The notes: generated by a model from the letters alone, not told the origin. A stretch of DNA of 64,000 bases from an uncultured Pelagibacteraceae bacterium (GCA_902629075.1 CACOPK010000001.1:1-64000), one strand, 5' to 3'; counted from the stretch's first letter, positions 17,262 to 26,155 are shown. A program made the numbers and translations.

Positions 17262-18149
17262 ATGGCAGTTATAATTGAAAAAAATACAAAAATTTTAATT
17301 CAAGGTTTCACTGGAAAAATGGGAACTTTCCATGCTGAGGAAATGATAAAATATGGTTCAAATGTAGTAGGTGGCGTTACACCAGGAAAAGGGGGCCAAA
17401 AACATTTAGATAAGCCAGTGTTTAATACTGTTAAAGATGCAGTGAAACATACTGGTGCAACGGCATCAATATTATTTGTTCCACCTGCATTTGCAGCAGA
17501 CTCAGCTATGGAAGCTGCTGACGCTGGAATTAAAACTTGTGTAGCCATAGTAGATGGAATCCCTTCACACGATATGATTAGAATTAAGAGATATATGAGA
17601 AGATATTCAAAAAATGATAAAATGACACTAGTAGGTCCAAATTGTGCAGGGATTATTAGCCCTGGTAAATCAATGTTGGGAATTATGCCAGGTCATATTT
17701 ATAAGGAGGGTAGAGTTGGCATTATTAGCAGATCAGGAACTTTAGGATATGAAGCTGCTCAACAAATGAAAAACCTTAATATTGGTATTTCTACTAGCGT
17801 AGGAATTGGAGGTGATCCAATTAATGGAAGCTCATTTAGAGATATAATCGAAAAATTTGAAACTGATGATGAAACAGATGCAATTTTAATGATTGGTGAA
17901 ATTGGTGGGCCACAAGAAGTTGCTGCTGGCGAATTTGCTAAAGAAAATATGAAAAAACCTGTGATAGGATACATAGCAGGTTTAACTGCTCCTAAAGGCA
18001 GAGTAATGGGTCATGCTGGAGCTATTGTTTCGGCTTATGGCGAAAGTGCAATTGAAAAAGTTGAGATTTTAAAAGAATGCGGAGTAACAATTTCAAAAAA
18101 TCCTTCAGTAATGGGTGATACAGTAAAATCTATAATTGAAAAAATTTAA
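17262..18149 (+). CDS. mtkB: Malate-CoA ligase alpha subunit (SucD/MtkB family)
   Basis: A 295-aa CoA-binding ligase subunit. The CoA-binding Rossmann region is ILIQGFTGKMGTFHAEEMIKYG (residues 12-33), followed by GGVTPGKGG. LVGPNCAGIISPGK and GIISRSGTLGYEAAQQM precede the ATP-side segment. The phospho-His region is PKGRVMGHAGAIVSAYGESA with the conserved His. It directly abuts mtkA. The pair with a malyl-CoA lyase gene just upstream argues for malate thiokinase, though SucD cannot be excluded from motifs alone. The HIT gene follows 1 nt after the stop. Confidence 0.8.
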   Translation: MAVIIEKNTKILIQGFTGKMGTFHAEEMIKYGSNVVGGVTPGKGGQKHLDKPVFNTVKDAVKHTGATASILFVPPAFAADSAMEAADAGIKTCVAIVDGIPSHDMIRIKRYMRRYSKNDKMTLVGPNCAGIISPGKSMLGIMPGHIYKEGRVGIISRSGTLGYEAAQQMKNLNIGISTSVGIGGDPINGSSFRDIIEKFETDDETDAILMIGEIGGPQEVAAGEFAKENMKKPVIGYIAGLTAPKGRVMGHAGAIVSAYGESAIEKVEILKECGVTISKNPSVMGDTVKSIIEKI

Positions 18150-18150
18150 T

Positions 18151-18516
18151 ATGAAATATGACGACCAAAACATCTTTGCGAAAATTCTTAAGGGAGAAAT
18201 TCCTTGTAAGAAAATTTATGAAGATGAGTTTATTTTATCTTTTTACGACATTAATCCTCAAAAAAAAATTCATGCTTTAGTCATTCCAAAAGGAAAATAC
18301 ATTGATTTAGATGATTTTAGCCAAAACGCTTCCAATAACGAAATAGTTGGTCTTATAAAAGGAATAAATACTGTTGCTAAAAAACTTGGAATATCAGTTG
18401 ACGTTGGCAAGGGTTATAGAGCTCTTGCAAACATTGGCGAACATGGAGGACAAGAAGTTCCTCATTTGCACTTTCATTTATTTGGAGGAGAAAAAATTGG
18501 CAAAATGGTACAATAA
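18151..18516 (+). CDS. HIT family nucleotide-binding protein (HINT-like)
   Basis: A histidine-triad protein that hydrolyses nucleotide conjugates such as AMP-lysine or AMP-amide in characterised members. The N-terminal DQNIFAKILKGEIPCKKIYEDEFILSFYDINPQ and the C-terminal HIT signature VPHLHFHLFGG (His-phi-His-phi-His) are clear. The ORF track start at 18136 overlaps mtkB; the ATG at 18151, just after the mtkB stop, matches the family and gives 121 aa. It appears to be part of the mcl-mtk transcription unit by spacing. Its physiological substrate is unknown. Confidence 0.92.
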   Translation: MKYDDQNIFAKILKGEIPCKKIYEDEFILSFYDINPQKKIHALVIPKGKYIDLDDFSQNASNNEIVGLIKGINTVAKKLGISVDVGKGYRALANIGEHGGQEVPHLHFHLFGGEKIGKMVQ

Positions 18517-18518
18517 TT

Positions 18519-19025
18519 TTGAAAGTTCATAGATACTATCTCGAGATTAATTCTTTAAATAATTTAAAAGAGGTCAATATACCTAATCAAAATCTTACTT
18601 TAGAAAAAATTTCACCTCCTGATATTGAAATAAATAAATTTTTTTACAAAAATATTGGAAAACAGCATCGATGGGTAGATAGATTAGTTTGGGATAATTT
18701 AAAATGGATAAATTACCTTGAAAACAAAAATGTACAAACTTATGTATTAAAATTGAATAAAGATTTAGTTGGATACTTTGAATTAATTCAAGAACAGTCT
18801 ACAAAAAGTTCAGAGATCGCATATTTCGGAATATTAGATAGTTACATTGGAAAAAAGTATGGGGGTTTTTTGTTATCTGAAGCTATAAAACAATGTCTTA
18901 ATTCTAATTTTAATCGAGTATGGGTACATACATGTACTTTAGATCACAAGCATGCTCTTCAAAATTACTTAAATAGAGGGATGAAAATTTTTAGAGAAGA
19001 AACAATAAATCTTAGCATTAATTAA
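18519..19025 (+). CDS. GNAT family N-acetyltransferase
   Basis: A 168-aa GNAT-fold protein of unknown substrate. After an N-terminal strand region come WINYLENKNVQTYVLKLNKDLVGYFEL, then SSEIAYFGILDSYIGKKYGGFLLSEAIKQCL, which holds the acyl-CoA pyrophosphate loop (variant of the Q/RxxGxG/A motif) and helix. FNRVWVHTCTLDHKHALQNYLNRGMKIFREE is the usual GNAT C-terminal strand/helix, where an Asn/Asp-His-x-x-Ala pattern packs near the substrate. The start is TTG at 18519, 2 nt after the HIT stop. It overlaps lolA by 4 nt at the convergent end. Confidence 0.8.
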   Translation: MKVHRYYLEINSLNNLKEVNIPNQNLTLEKISPPDIEINKFFYKNIGKQHRWVDRLVWDNLKWINYLENKNVQTYVLKLNKDLVGYFELIQEQSTKSSEIAYFGILDSYIGKKYGGFLLSEAIKQCLNSNFNRVWVHTCTLDHKHALQNYLNRGMKIFREETINLSIN

Positions 19026-19573
19026 TCAATTTTTGGAAGTTTGAACAAATTTTGATCAATTTTTTCATTTATAGAGGTATCAAAAATATATGTTACAGCT
19101 AAGTTTTGATAAACATCCTCAACTTGCCAACCAACTATCTCAAAATTAACTATACTAAAAAAAACTTTTAAATTTTTGTTATTCTCTCTAATCTCTAAGA
19201 ATAAATATTTTTCTTCAAGATATTTAAGTTCAGAATTTTTTATATTTCGAATTAGAAAGCTTTTGTCAAGAAGGAATTCAAATGGAGTACTTTTAATCGG
19301 GTAACGGTAATATTGTTTATTATTCTTAATTACTAAATTTGACCCATTTGATACTAATATTTTATTATTTCTTGCTTCATATTTACAAAATATTTTTTTT
19401 GGATATTTAATCGTACATTCTCCTTTTTCATCTTTATCACCAATAGTCTGAACAAAATTAAAACTTATATTATTTATTGCATTTAATTTATTGATTATAT
19501 TTTCTTTAGTTGAAGCAAATAAGTTATTTTGGAAAAAAAAAAAAATTGTTGAAAATATTAGAAATTTTTTCAT
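19022..19573 (-). CDS. lolA: Outer-membrane lipoprotein carrier protein LolA-like
   Basis: A 183-aa LolA-like periplasmic chaperone that carries lipoproteins from the LolCDE complex to the outer membrane. A signal peptide is visible (MKKFLIFSTIFFFFQNNLFA, cleavage near residue 20). The mature part has the beta-strand pattern of the family: ISFNFVQTIGDKDEKGECTIKYPKKIFCKYEARNNKILVSNGSNLVIKN. The gene lies directly downstream of ftsK with a 4-nt overlap; the ftsK-lolA pair is widespread in proteobacteria and strengthens the assignment of a divergent sequence. Confidence 0.88.
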   Translation of the reverse strand: MKKFLIFSTIFFFFQNNLFASTKENIINKLNAINNISFNFVQTIGDKDEKGECTIKYPKKIFCKYEARNNKILVSNGSNLVIKNNKQYYRYPIKSTPFEFLLDKSFLIRNIKNSELKYLEEKYLFLEIRENNKNLKVFFSIVNFEIVGWQVEDVYQNLAVTYIFDTSINEKIDQNLFKLPKID

Positions 19574-21657
19574 TTCAATATTTCTCTTTTACCAACGTGA
19601 TTCGCTTTACTTACAATTCCTCTTTCTTCCATCATATCGATGATTCTTGCTGCTCTGTTATAACCAATTTGAAGTTTCCTTTGCAAGAAAGATGTTGAAG
19701 CTTTTCTTTCATTCATAACAAGTTCTAAAGCACTTTGATAAAGTTCATCTTTATCGTTCATTTCATAATCATTTAAATTATCATCTTCTTTTTCTGAAAA
19801 CTCTAAGATTTCATCAATATAATCTGGCTCTGCCTGAGATCTTAAAAAATTATTTACTTTTTCTATTTCATCTTCGGTCACGAAAGGGGCATGAATTCGA
19901 GTTATTTTATTTGCAGAAGACATAAACAACATATCACCTTTACCTAAAAGCTGTTCAGCTCCCTGCTCGCCTAAAATTGTTCTGCTATCTATTTTTGAAG
20001 ATACCTGGAAAGATATTCTAGTAGGAAAATTTGCTTTAATAGTTCCTGTTATTACATCAACACTAGGTCTTTGTGTTGCCATTATTATATGAATTCCTGC
20101 AGCTCGTGCCATTTGAGATAGTTTTTGAATATAATTCTCAATATCTTTTCCTGAAACAAGCATAAGATCTGACATTTCATCAACTATAACCACTATATAT
20201 GGCATAAAAGTTTTATGCTTAGAGTTATAACCATCAATATTTCTAACTCCTACTTTTGTCATAAGTTTATATCTATTTTCCATTTCTTTAACCACCCAAC
20301 CTAAAACCGATGCTGCCTTTTTAGGTTCAGTGATTACCGGGCATAATAAGTTTGGAATCCCTTCATAGGTTGATAATTCCAACATTTTAGGATCAATTAA
20401 AATAAATTTACATCTTTCAGGTGTATGTCTGAATAATAAAGATAATATTATTGTATTAATACATACTGATTTACCAGAGCCTGTTGTTCCTGCTATTAAT
20501 AAGTGTGGCATTGTACTTAGATCTCCAATTATAGGTAAACCAGAAATACTTTTGCCGAGTGCGATTGGTAGTTTTATGTCCTTTTTTTTAAATTGAGCGT
20601 CTTTAATTACCTCTCCAAGATATACATTTTCCCTAGTTAAATTAGGTAACTCAATACCTATTGTATTACTTCCTGGTATAATGGAAATTCTTGCAGAGTC
20701 TGAACTAGTATTTCTTGCAATATCTTCTGATAAATTAATTATTTTTGAAACCTTAACACCTGGTGCTGGTTCAAATTCATTAAGTGTTACAACCGGACCA
20801 TAATTTATTTTTTTTATTTTGCCCTCAACACCAAAGTCAATTAACACTTTTTCTAAAAATTGTTCATTAATATTTTCGTTCATTTTTGCAGTTTTTTCGT
20901 TTTTAGAAGCAGATTTAAGAAATTTAAGTTCTGGAAGAAAAAATTTTTTTATATTTTTTTCAGTTTTATTTTCAAACAGAAAACTGTCTTGAATTTCTTT
21001 ATTTTCCTCCAAATTTTGTATTGTTATGTTTTCTCTTGTAGAATTTTCTTTTTTAAATGAAACATTTTTTCTTAAACTAAATGAAAATTTACTTATATTA
21101 TTTACGAAGGAAAATATTTTCGAAATTTTGAAATTTATACTTATACAAAATAGAGTAATTATAAGTAAAATTAATAAATAGTAAGAAACAGTTTCATTCT
21201 TTGCTAAAATAGATGATATAAGGCTATCTTTTAAGAAAATTCCAAAAAATCCTCCATTTCCATTTACTGTCAAAAAGAATGATTGATTTTGGAAGTAAGA
21301 AAAGAAGATTGTACCGAAAATTATATATAAAATACAAAAAAATAAATTATCAATAAATATAATTTGCTTTTTATTAATAAAAATATGAAGACCCGAAAAA
21401 AACAATGTAAAAGGAATTAAATAGGAGATTAGTCCTATTGCTTGAAATAAAAAATCTGATACTACACTGCCTCTAAAACCCAATAAGTTTTGAATTTCAC
21501 TCGTATCATTTTTGATAAAATTAGGATCACTTGGTGAATATGATATTAATGAAATAAAAATTGAAATAGAAAAAAAAATAATAATTATTGCAAATAATTC
21601 TGTTATTCTCCTAATCAAAAAATCTTTCGTTTTCGTTAAAAAATCAGCAAAATTCAT
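19570..21657 (-). CDS. ftsK: DNA translocase FtsK
   Basis: A septum-located dsDNA pump that helps segregate chromosome termini. The N-terminus has about four hydrophobic segments (residues up to about 190), a short variable linker follows, and then the motor: Walker A AGTTGSGKSVCIN near residue 400, FILIDPKMLELS, IVVIVDEMSDLM and IIMATQRPSVDVITG. The C-terminal gamma winged helix (residues about 630-695, MNERKASTSFLQRKLQIGYNRAARIIDMME) recognises orienting DNA sequences. The track start at 21669 uses TTG; the ATG at 21657 (MNFADFLTK) gives a normal start and 695 aa. The linker is short relative to E. coli. Confidence 0.95.
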   Translation of the reverse strand: MNFADFLTKTKDFLIRRITELFAIIIIFFSISIFISLISYSPSDPNFIKNDTSEIQNLLGFRGSVVSDFLFQAIGLISYLIPFTLFFSGLHIFINKKQIIFIDNLFFCILYIIFGTIFFSYFQNQSFFLTVNGNGGFFGIFLKDSLISSILAKNETVSYYLLILLIITLFCISINFKISKIFSFVNNISKFSFSLRKNVSFKKENSTRENITIQNLEENKEIQDSFLFENKTEKNIKKFFLPELKFLKSASKNEKTAKMNENINEQFLEKVLIDFGVEGKIKKINYGPVVTLNEFEPAPGVKVSKIINLSEDIARNTSSDSARISIIPGSNTIGIELPNLTRENVYLGEVIKDAQFKKKDIKLPIALGKSISGLPIIGDLSTMPHLLIAGTTGSGKSVCINTIILSLLFRHTPERCKFILIDPKMLELSTYEGIPNLLCPVITEPKKAASVLGWVVKEMENRYKLMTKVGVRNIDGYNSKHKTFMPYIVVIVDEMSDLMLVSGKDIENYIQKLSQMARAAGIHIIMATQRPSVDVITGTIKANFPTRISFQVSSKIDSRTILGEQGAEQLLGKGDMLFMSSANKITRIHAPFVTEDEIEKVNNFLRSQAEPDYIDEILEFSEKEDDNLNDYEMNDKDELYQSALELVMNERKASTSFLQRKLQIGYNRAARIIDMMEERGIVSKANHVGKREILK

Positions 21658-21719
21658 AAAAAGAATCAAATATGTTGATTTGTACCATTTAATTATTATT
21701 GGTAAAATTAAAAAATTTT

Positions 21720-22814
21720 ATGAAAGTATGTTTAATTGGAAATAATCTCACTAGCCTTCTTTTAGCTGTTATTTTATCGAAAAAAAAATTTCAAGTAGAA
21801 ATTATTTCTAAAAAAAGATCTAGATTAAAATTTAAAACTAGGTCCTTGGGAATAAGCGAACATAATTTGAATTTTTTATGTAATTATTTTAAAGACATCA
21901 AAAAAATCACTAATCCCATAAACGAAATAAAAGTTTCAATTGAAAGTAAAAAAAAAAACGATGAAATTTTATTTAATAATAATTCGAATGTTTTATTTAA
22001 TATGATTAAATATGATAAGTTAATTGCTTACCTTGAGAATAAATCAAAAAAAAATAACTATATTAAGTATAAATTTTTTAAAACGGAAAAATCTTTACTA
22101 TCATTAAAAAATTCAAAAAAATACGATTTATTTATAAATTGTGAATCTACAAATATTTTAACAAAAAAATTCTTAAAAAGAGGAATAAATAAAAACTATA
22201 ATAATAAGGCCTTCACAACTATAATTACTCATAAAAAAAATATTAAAAATAGAGCTACTCAAATTTTCACAAATTATGGACCTATTGCATTTCTTCCATT
22301 GTGTGAAAATACAACTTCTGTTGTTTTTTCCTTTGAAGTGAATAAAGATAAAAATATTTCAAATAAAAAAATTTTAGATTTAATCAACTATTACAATCCA
22401 TCATATAAAATCACAAATCATAAAATTTTTGAAAATTTCAATTTAAAACTAAAACTTCCAAAAAAATATTTTCACAAAAATATTTTATTTTTTGGAGATG
22501 CTATACACACTATTCATCCTTTAGCGGGGCAGGGATTTAATATGACAATAAGAGATATAGAAAAATTAACTGAAATTTTAGAAAAAAAAATATTATTAGG
22601 ACTACCTATAGATAAATATGTTTATGAAGAATTTGAAAAAAAATCAAAAAGTAAAAATTCAACTTTTTCTTTTGGTATTGATTTAATTTATGAACTCTTT
22701 AGATTTAAAAAAAACTATATTCCAGATAATGTATCTAAAAAATTCTTCACTTATATAAATAAAAACACTAAATTAAAAAATTTTGGAATAAACTTTGCTA
22801 ACAAGGGTCTTTAA
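21720..22814 (+). CDS. UbiH/UbiF-type FAD-dependent hydroxylase
   Basis: A class A flavoprotein monooxygenase resembling UbiH/UbiF/COQ6 enzymes that hydroxylate ubiquinone precursors. The N-terminal nucleotide-binding strand is degenerate (MKVCLIGNNLTSLLLAVILSKKKFQVEIISKK), but the second FAD motif GDAIHTIHPLAGQGFNMTIRDIEKL near residue 260 is very good. The track start is at 21699; the ATG at 21720 matches the family start and gives 364 aa. It is divergent from ftsK with only about 60 nt between them. The protein is shorter and more Lys-rich than E. coli UbiH, so the precise hydroxylation position is not assignable. Confidence 0.78.
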   Translation: MKVCLIGNNLTSLLLAVILSKKKFQVEIISKKRSRLKFKTRSLGISEHNLNFLCNYFKDIKKITNPINEIKVSIESKKKNDEILFNNNSNVLFNMIKYDKLIAYLENKSKKNNYIKYKFFKTEKSLLSLKNSKKYDLFINCESTNILTKKFLKRGINKNYNNKAFTTIITHKKNIKNRATQIFTNYGPIAFLPLCENTTSVVFSFEVNKDKNISNKKILDLINYYNPSYKITNHKIFENFNLKLKLPKKYFHKNILFFGDAIHTIHPLAGQGFNMTIRDIEKLTEILEKKILLGLPIDKYVYEEFEKKSKSKNSTFSFGIDLIYELFRFKKNYIPDNVSKKFFTYINKNTKLKNFGINFANKGL

Positions 22815-22815
22815 A

Positions 22816-23460
22816 TTATTGAAGAGTTTTTATGTTTGAAAAATCTGAATTATAAGTATCTAGTATCTCTTCAAATTTTAATTTTCTTTCTTCAAGATTT
22901 TTTGTTTCAAGAAGAATTTGTTTTTCAAGAATCGAAAAAGGGGATGCCATTGATAATGCTGAGAGTGTTTGATAAACATTTTGGCCCTCAAGATCTTTCC
23001 AATTAATTTGAAATCCTTGTTTTTCAAATAAATTTTTAAGTTCTTGTAAAATTTTTTCTATTTTCGAAAAATCGAATTTTTCATTCTCCGAGTTAGTATC
23101 ATTTGTATAAAATTCATAATCGACACTCGCTTCTCTATAAATTTTGTCATTATTTATTTCTTTGATGATTTTAAATCTATTTAGACCTTTAATAATAATA
23201 ATATATCTTCCATCTTCAGTTTCATTAAAACTGACAATTCTACAAACACATCCAACATCAAACAAATCTGGTTTTTTTAGATCACCACTCTTCTTCGGTT
23301 GTATCATCCCAATCAGTCTATTACTTGACATTGCATCTTCAGTCATTTTTAAATATCTGGGCTCAAAAATATTTAAAGGTACTGTTGTATTTGGGAAAAC
23401 AATAAAATTTGACAAAGGAAAAACCGGAATCAGATTTGGTAGATCTTTTTTATCTTTCAT
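22816..23460 (-). CDS. Lon N-terminal (LAN/PUA-like) domain protein
   Basis: A stand-alone Lon substrate-binding domain with no ATPase or protease part. Characteristic blocks are LPNLIPVFPLSNFIVFPNTTVPLNIFEPRYLKMTEDA, RLIGMIQPKK, VGCVCRIVSFNETEDGRYIIIIKGLNRFKI and ILEKQILLETKNLEERKLKF. The ORF-track start at 23616 runs into the divergent TPR gene; the Met at 23460 (MKDKKDLPNLIP) is the family start and gives 214 aa. Its codons for REASVDYEF...QELKN are copied in inverted orientation in the neighbouring TPR gene. This gene fits its own family across that stretch, so it is the likely source. Confidence 0.88.
   Translation of the reverse strand: MKDKKDLPNLIPVFPLSNFIVFPNTTVPLNIFEPRYLKMTEDAMSSNRLIGMIQPKKSGDLKKPDLFDVGCVCRIVSFNETEDGRYIIIIKGLNRFKIIKEINNDKIYREASVDYEFYTNDTNSENEKFDFSKIEKILQELKNLFEKQGFQINWKDLEGQNVYQTLSALSMASPFSILEKQILLETKNLEERKLKFEEILDTYNSDFSNIKTLQ
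23033..23135 (-). repeat. 103-bp inverted repeat, copy A (inside the Lon-N gene)
   Basis: The reverse complement of 23033-23135 is identical, base for base, to 24069-24171. Read along the Lon-N coding strand it begins GAGAAGCGAGTGTCGATTAT and ends AAGAACTTAAAAA. Similarity continues a few bases beyond on the 5' side (ACAAAATTTATA against ACAAATTTATG). The copy sits in coherent Lon-N coding sequence and is taken to be the donor. Confidence 0.95.
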
Positions 23461-23512
23461 AAAATTTAAGTATAATATAATGATTTTTTGATAATTCATC
23501 AATGGCTGTAAT

Positions 23513-25159
23513 ATGAAAATAAATAATATTAGTTTTGAAAAAAACAAAATAATTAAGTTATTTAATGAAAAAAAGTTTAGTAAAATATCCAAAATTTCAA
23601 AAAATCTATTAGACAATTATATAAATGATGTTGATGTATGGAAATTAGTTATTTTTAGTGAAATCAATTTAAAAAATTTAAATAAAGCTGAAAAATACTC
23701 AGAAAAATTGATATCATTTAAAAAAACAAAAGAAACTTATTATCTTTATGGCAATATTTTAAAAATCCAAAAAAAATATAAACAATCGATCCTTGCTTTT
23801 GAAAAATCAATAAAATTAGATAATAATTATTCCGAAGCATATAATAATCTTGCGAATGTACAAAAACAGATTGGTTTAGTAGATGAAGCTCTAAAAAATT
23901 ATGAAAAGTCAATTTTAAAAAACAAAAAAAACATTCAGGCTTATTTTAATCTTGCAAATTTATTTAAATATCAAAAAAAATTTGAGTTGGCCATTCAGAA
24001 TTATAATAAAGTTATTGAAATTGACTCAAAATTTGTTGAGGCGTACAGCAATATAGGACAAATTTATGGAGAAGCGAGTGTCGATTATGAATTTTATACA
24101 AATGATACTAACTCGGAGAATGAAAAATTCGATTTTTCGAAAATAGAAAAAATTTTACAAGAACTTAAAAAGATTAATGCTAATGATGAAATTTACCTTA
24201 AACTTTTAAAAGTTATTACTGAAAAAAACTTAAGCAATCTTGAAAAACAACATATGTATTATTCTATGGGTAAGGTATCACTTGACATTGGAAATGACGA
24301 AGAAGCATTTAAATATTTAGATAAAGCAAACTCTTTAAAGTTACAGGATATAAAATTCTCAATAAAAAAGTTAAAGAAAGATTTTAAGCGAACAAAGGAA
24401 ATATTTTCAAAAAAAAATCAAGATAAAAGTTATAAAAATCAATTTTCTTCGTATCCTATTTTTATTCTTGGGATGCCAAGGTCTGGTACAACCTTACTTG
24501 AGCAAATTATTTCTTATCATTCCGAAGTATACGGGGGTGGAGAATTGGACTTCTTACCAACTGCAATAAACCTTAATGAAAATCAAATTGAAAATAACTT
24601 AGAACTTGCATTAGATAAGATAAGGCATAACTATTTATTTAATTTAAATAAATTATCAAAAAAAAATTTAATAACGGATAAACTACCAGCAAATTTTAAG
24701 CATATTGGAATTATTTTAGAAGCGATACCAGAAGCTAAAATAATTCATTTATGTAGAAACCCTATGGCTGTATGTTGGTCAAATTATAAATCTAACTTTT
24801 TAAGTAATGGAGGCATGGAATACAGTCATAAGCAAGAAGATATAGCAGAGTTTTATATTGAGTATCATGAACTTATGTTATTTTGGAATAAGAAATATTC
24901 AGGAAAAATCATAAATTTAGACTATGAAAAATTAGTTCAAAATTTTAATAAAGAGATTAAAAATTTATTTCTGAAATTAGACTTAAAGTGGGAAAACAAA
25001 GTTTTAGAGTTTTATAAAAATAATAGAGCTGTCGAAACAGCTTCATTTATGCAAGTAAGAAACAAAATTTATAAAGATAGTTCAGAGCAGTGGAAAAAAT
25101 ATAGTAGATATTTGAAACCAATGATGAATATTTTAACTTCTAATAAAATTAAATTTTAA
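23513..25159 (+). CDS. TPR-repeat sulfotransferase with a Lon-N-derived insert
   Basis: A 548-aa protein with two parts. TPR-like helices occupy about residues 50-185 (YNNLANVQKQIGLVDEALKNYEKSI; AYFNLANLFKYQKKFELAIQNYNKVIEID; VEAYSNIGQIYGE). A sulfotransferase domain starts near residue 315 with the PAPS phosphosulfate loop FILGMPRSGTTLLEQIIS and has the 3'-phosphate motif IIHLCRNPMAVCWSNYKSNF. Residues about 186-219 (EASVDYEF...QELKK) are not TPR-like; they are encoded by an exact copy of the adjacent Lon-N gene, and the frame stays open. The acceptor substrate is unknown. It is first in a run of three sulfotransferase genes and its stop overlaps the next start. Confidence 0.85.
   Translation: MKINNISFEKNKIIKLFNEKKFSKISKISKNLLDNYINDVDVWKLVIFSEINLKNLNKAEKYSEKLISFKKTKETYYLYGNILKIQKKYKQSILAFEKSIKLDNNYSEAYNNLANVQKQIGLVDEALKNYEKSILKNKKNIQAYFNLANLFKYQKKFELAIQNYNKVIEIDSKFVEAYSNIGQIYGEASVDYEFYTNDTNSENEKFDFSKIEKILQELKKINANDEIYLKLLKVITEKNLSNLEKQHMYYSMGKVSLDIGNDEEAFKYLDKANSLKLQDIKFSIKKLKKDFKRTKEIFSKKNQDKSYKNQFSSYPIFILGMPRSGTTLLEQIISYHSEVYGGGELDFLPTAINLNENQIENNLELALDKIRHNYLFNLNKLSKKNLITDKLPANFKHIGIILEAIPEAKIIHLCRNPMAVCWSNYKSNFLSNGGMEYSHKQEDIAEFYIEYHELMLFWNKKYSGKIINLDYEKLVQNFNKEIKNLFLKLDLKWENKVLEFYKNNRAVETASFMQVRNKIYKDSSEQWKKYSRYLKPMMNILTSNKIKF
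24069..24171 (+). repeat. 103-bp inverted repeat, copy B (inside the TPR-sulfotransferase gene)
   Basis: This copy is the exact inverted partner of 23033-23135, with 933 nt between the two. It is read in the same frame as in the Lon-N gene, so both proteins share the peptide EASVDYEFYTND through KILQELK. It interrupts the expected TPR continuation of the host gene. Because 103 is not a multiple of three, the host frame must have been kept by replacement of existing bases or by compensating gain or loss at the edges. Confidence 0.95.
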
Positions 25160-26010
25160 TGATATTCTGGATTGCGTCATACCCTAAAAGTGGGAATACA
25201 TGGCTTAGAGCTTTAATTAGTTCATATTACTTTTCAAAAACAGGAATTTTTTCTGCAGATTTACTCAAAAATATTGGGCAGTTTCCAGAAAAATCTTATT
25301 TTAAAGATTTTGATTATAATAAAAATCAAATAACCGATACATCAAGATACTGGATTAAGGCACAGGAAAAAATAAACAGAGATAAAAAAATAAAATTTTT
25401 AAAAACCCACAATATATTTGGTAAAATAAATAATAATAATTTTACAAATAAACAAAATTCTATCGGATGTATTTATATTGTTAGAGATCCTAGAAATGTA
25501 ATAACATCTTTAAAACATCATTATGAAATGAGCTATAGTAATGCTTTAGATTTTATGATGAGTGAGAAGAAATATATTTTTGATTATCATAGTAAAAATG
25601 ATTTCAGCGATTTTCAACTAATAAGCTCATGGGACAAAAATTATAAATCTTGGAAAAATCAAAATATAATCCCTACTTTACTAATTAGGTATGAAGATTT
25701 ATTAACGGAGACTTTTAGTGTTTTTAAAAATGTAGTTGAGTTCATTAATTATACTATTAAAAATGAAAATGAAATTGATAAAAATAAATTAAAAAATTCT
25801 ATTTTTTCGACAGAATTTAATAAATTAAAAGATTACGAAAAAAAAAATGGTTTTTCAGGAGCAGTTTTATCAAAACAAAATCTAAAAAAAATTCCTTTTT
25901 TCCATTTAGGACCAAAAAATGATTGGAAAAAATATATAGATAAGGATATGCAAAATAAAATTCTTAAAGCATTTAAACAAGATTTATTTAATTTATCTTA
26001 TTTAAACTAG
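25159..26010 (+). CDS. Sulfotransferase family protein (copy 1)
   Basis: A 283-aa PAPS-dependent sulfotransferase. The 5'-phosphosulfate loop is at the extreme N-terminus (MIFWIASYPKSGNTWLRALISSYYFSKTG), and the 3'-phosphate motif is IYIVRDPRNVITSLKHHYEMSYSNAL with the conserved Arg and Ser. FLKTHN and LLIRYEDLLTE are further family blocks. The start overlaps the stop of the TPR-sulfotransferase by 1 nt, indicating cotranscription. A paralogue of very similar layout lies beyond the tRNA at 26156. Acceptor molecule unknown; cell-surface glycans or small metabolites are both possible. Confidence 0.88.
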   Translation: MIFWIASYPKSGNTWLRALISSYYFSKTGIFSADLLKNIGQFPEKSYFKDFDYNKNQITDTSRYWIKAQEKINRDKKIKFLKTHNIFGKINNNNFTNKQNSIGCIYIVRDPRNVITSLKHHYEMSYSNALDFMMSEKKYIFDYHSKNDFSDFQLISSWDKNYKSWKNQNIIPTLLIRYEDLLTETFSVFKNVVEFINYTIKNENEIDKNKLKNSIFSTEFNKLKDYEKKNGFSGAVLSKQNLKKIPFFHLGPKNDWKKYIDKDMQNKILKAFKQDLFNLSYLN

Positions 26011-26065
26011 ATAGAATTAATTATTGCTAATTATTAAAAAAAACTCTATGAATAGTTTTTTAAAC

Positions 26066-26140
26066 GCGGGCATAGCTCAGTGGTAGAGCGTCTCGTTGCC
26101 AACGAGAAGGTCGTGGGTTCAAGTCCCATTGCCCGCTCCA
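26066..26140 (+). tRNA. tRNA-Gly (anticodon GCC)
   Basis: A 75-nt cloverleaf can be folded by hand. The acceptor stem is GCGGGCA with TGCCCGC, the D arm is GCTC-AGTGGTA-GAGC, the anticodon arm is TCTCG-TTGCCAA-CGAGA with anticodon GCC, and the T arm is GTGGG-TTCAAGT-CCCAT. An encoded CCA ends at 26140. It lies between two paralogous sulfotransferase genes, with 55 nt before it and 15 nt after it. It reads the codons GGC and GGU. No duplicated tRNA 3' end was noticed nearby. Confidence 0.97.
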
Positions 26141-26155
26141 TTACAAGAATAACAT

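Noticed and set aside
23033-24171. The 103-bp pair as ends of a transposable element
   Set aside because: The repeats lie inside coding sequence of two real genes, have no transposase between them and no target duplications; copying of a gene segment explains them better.
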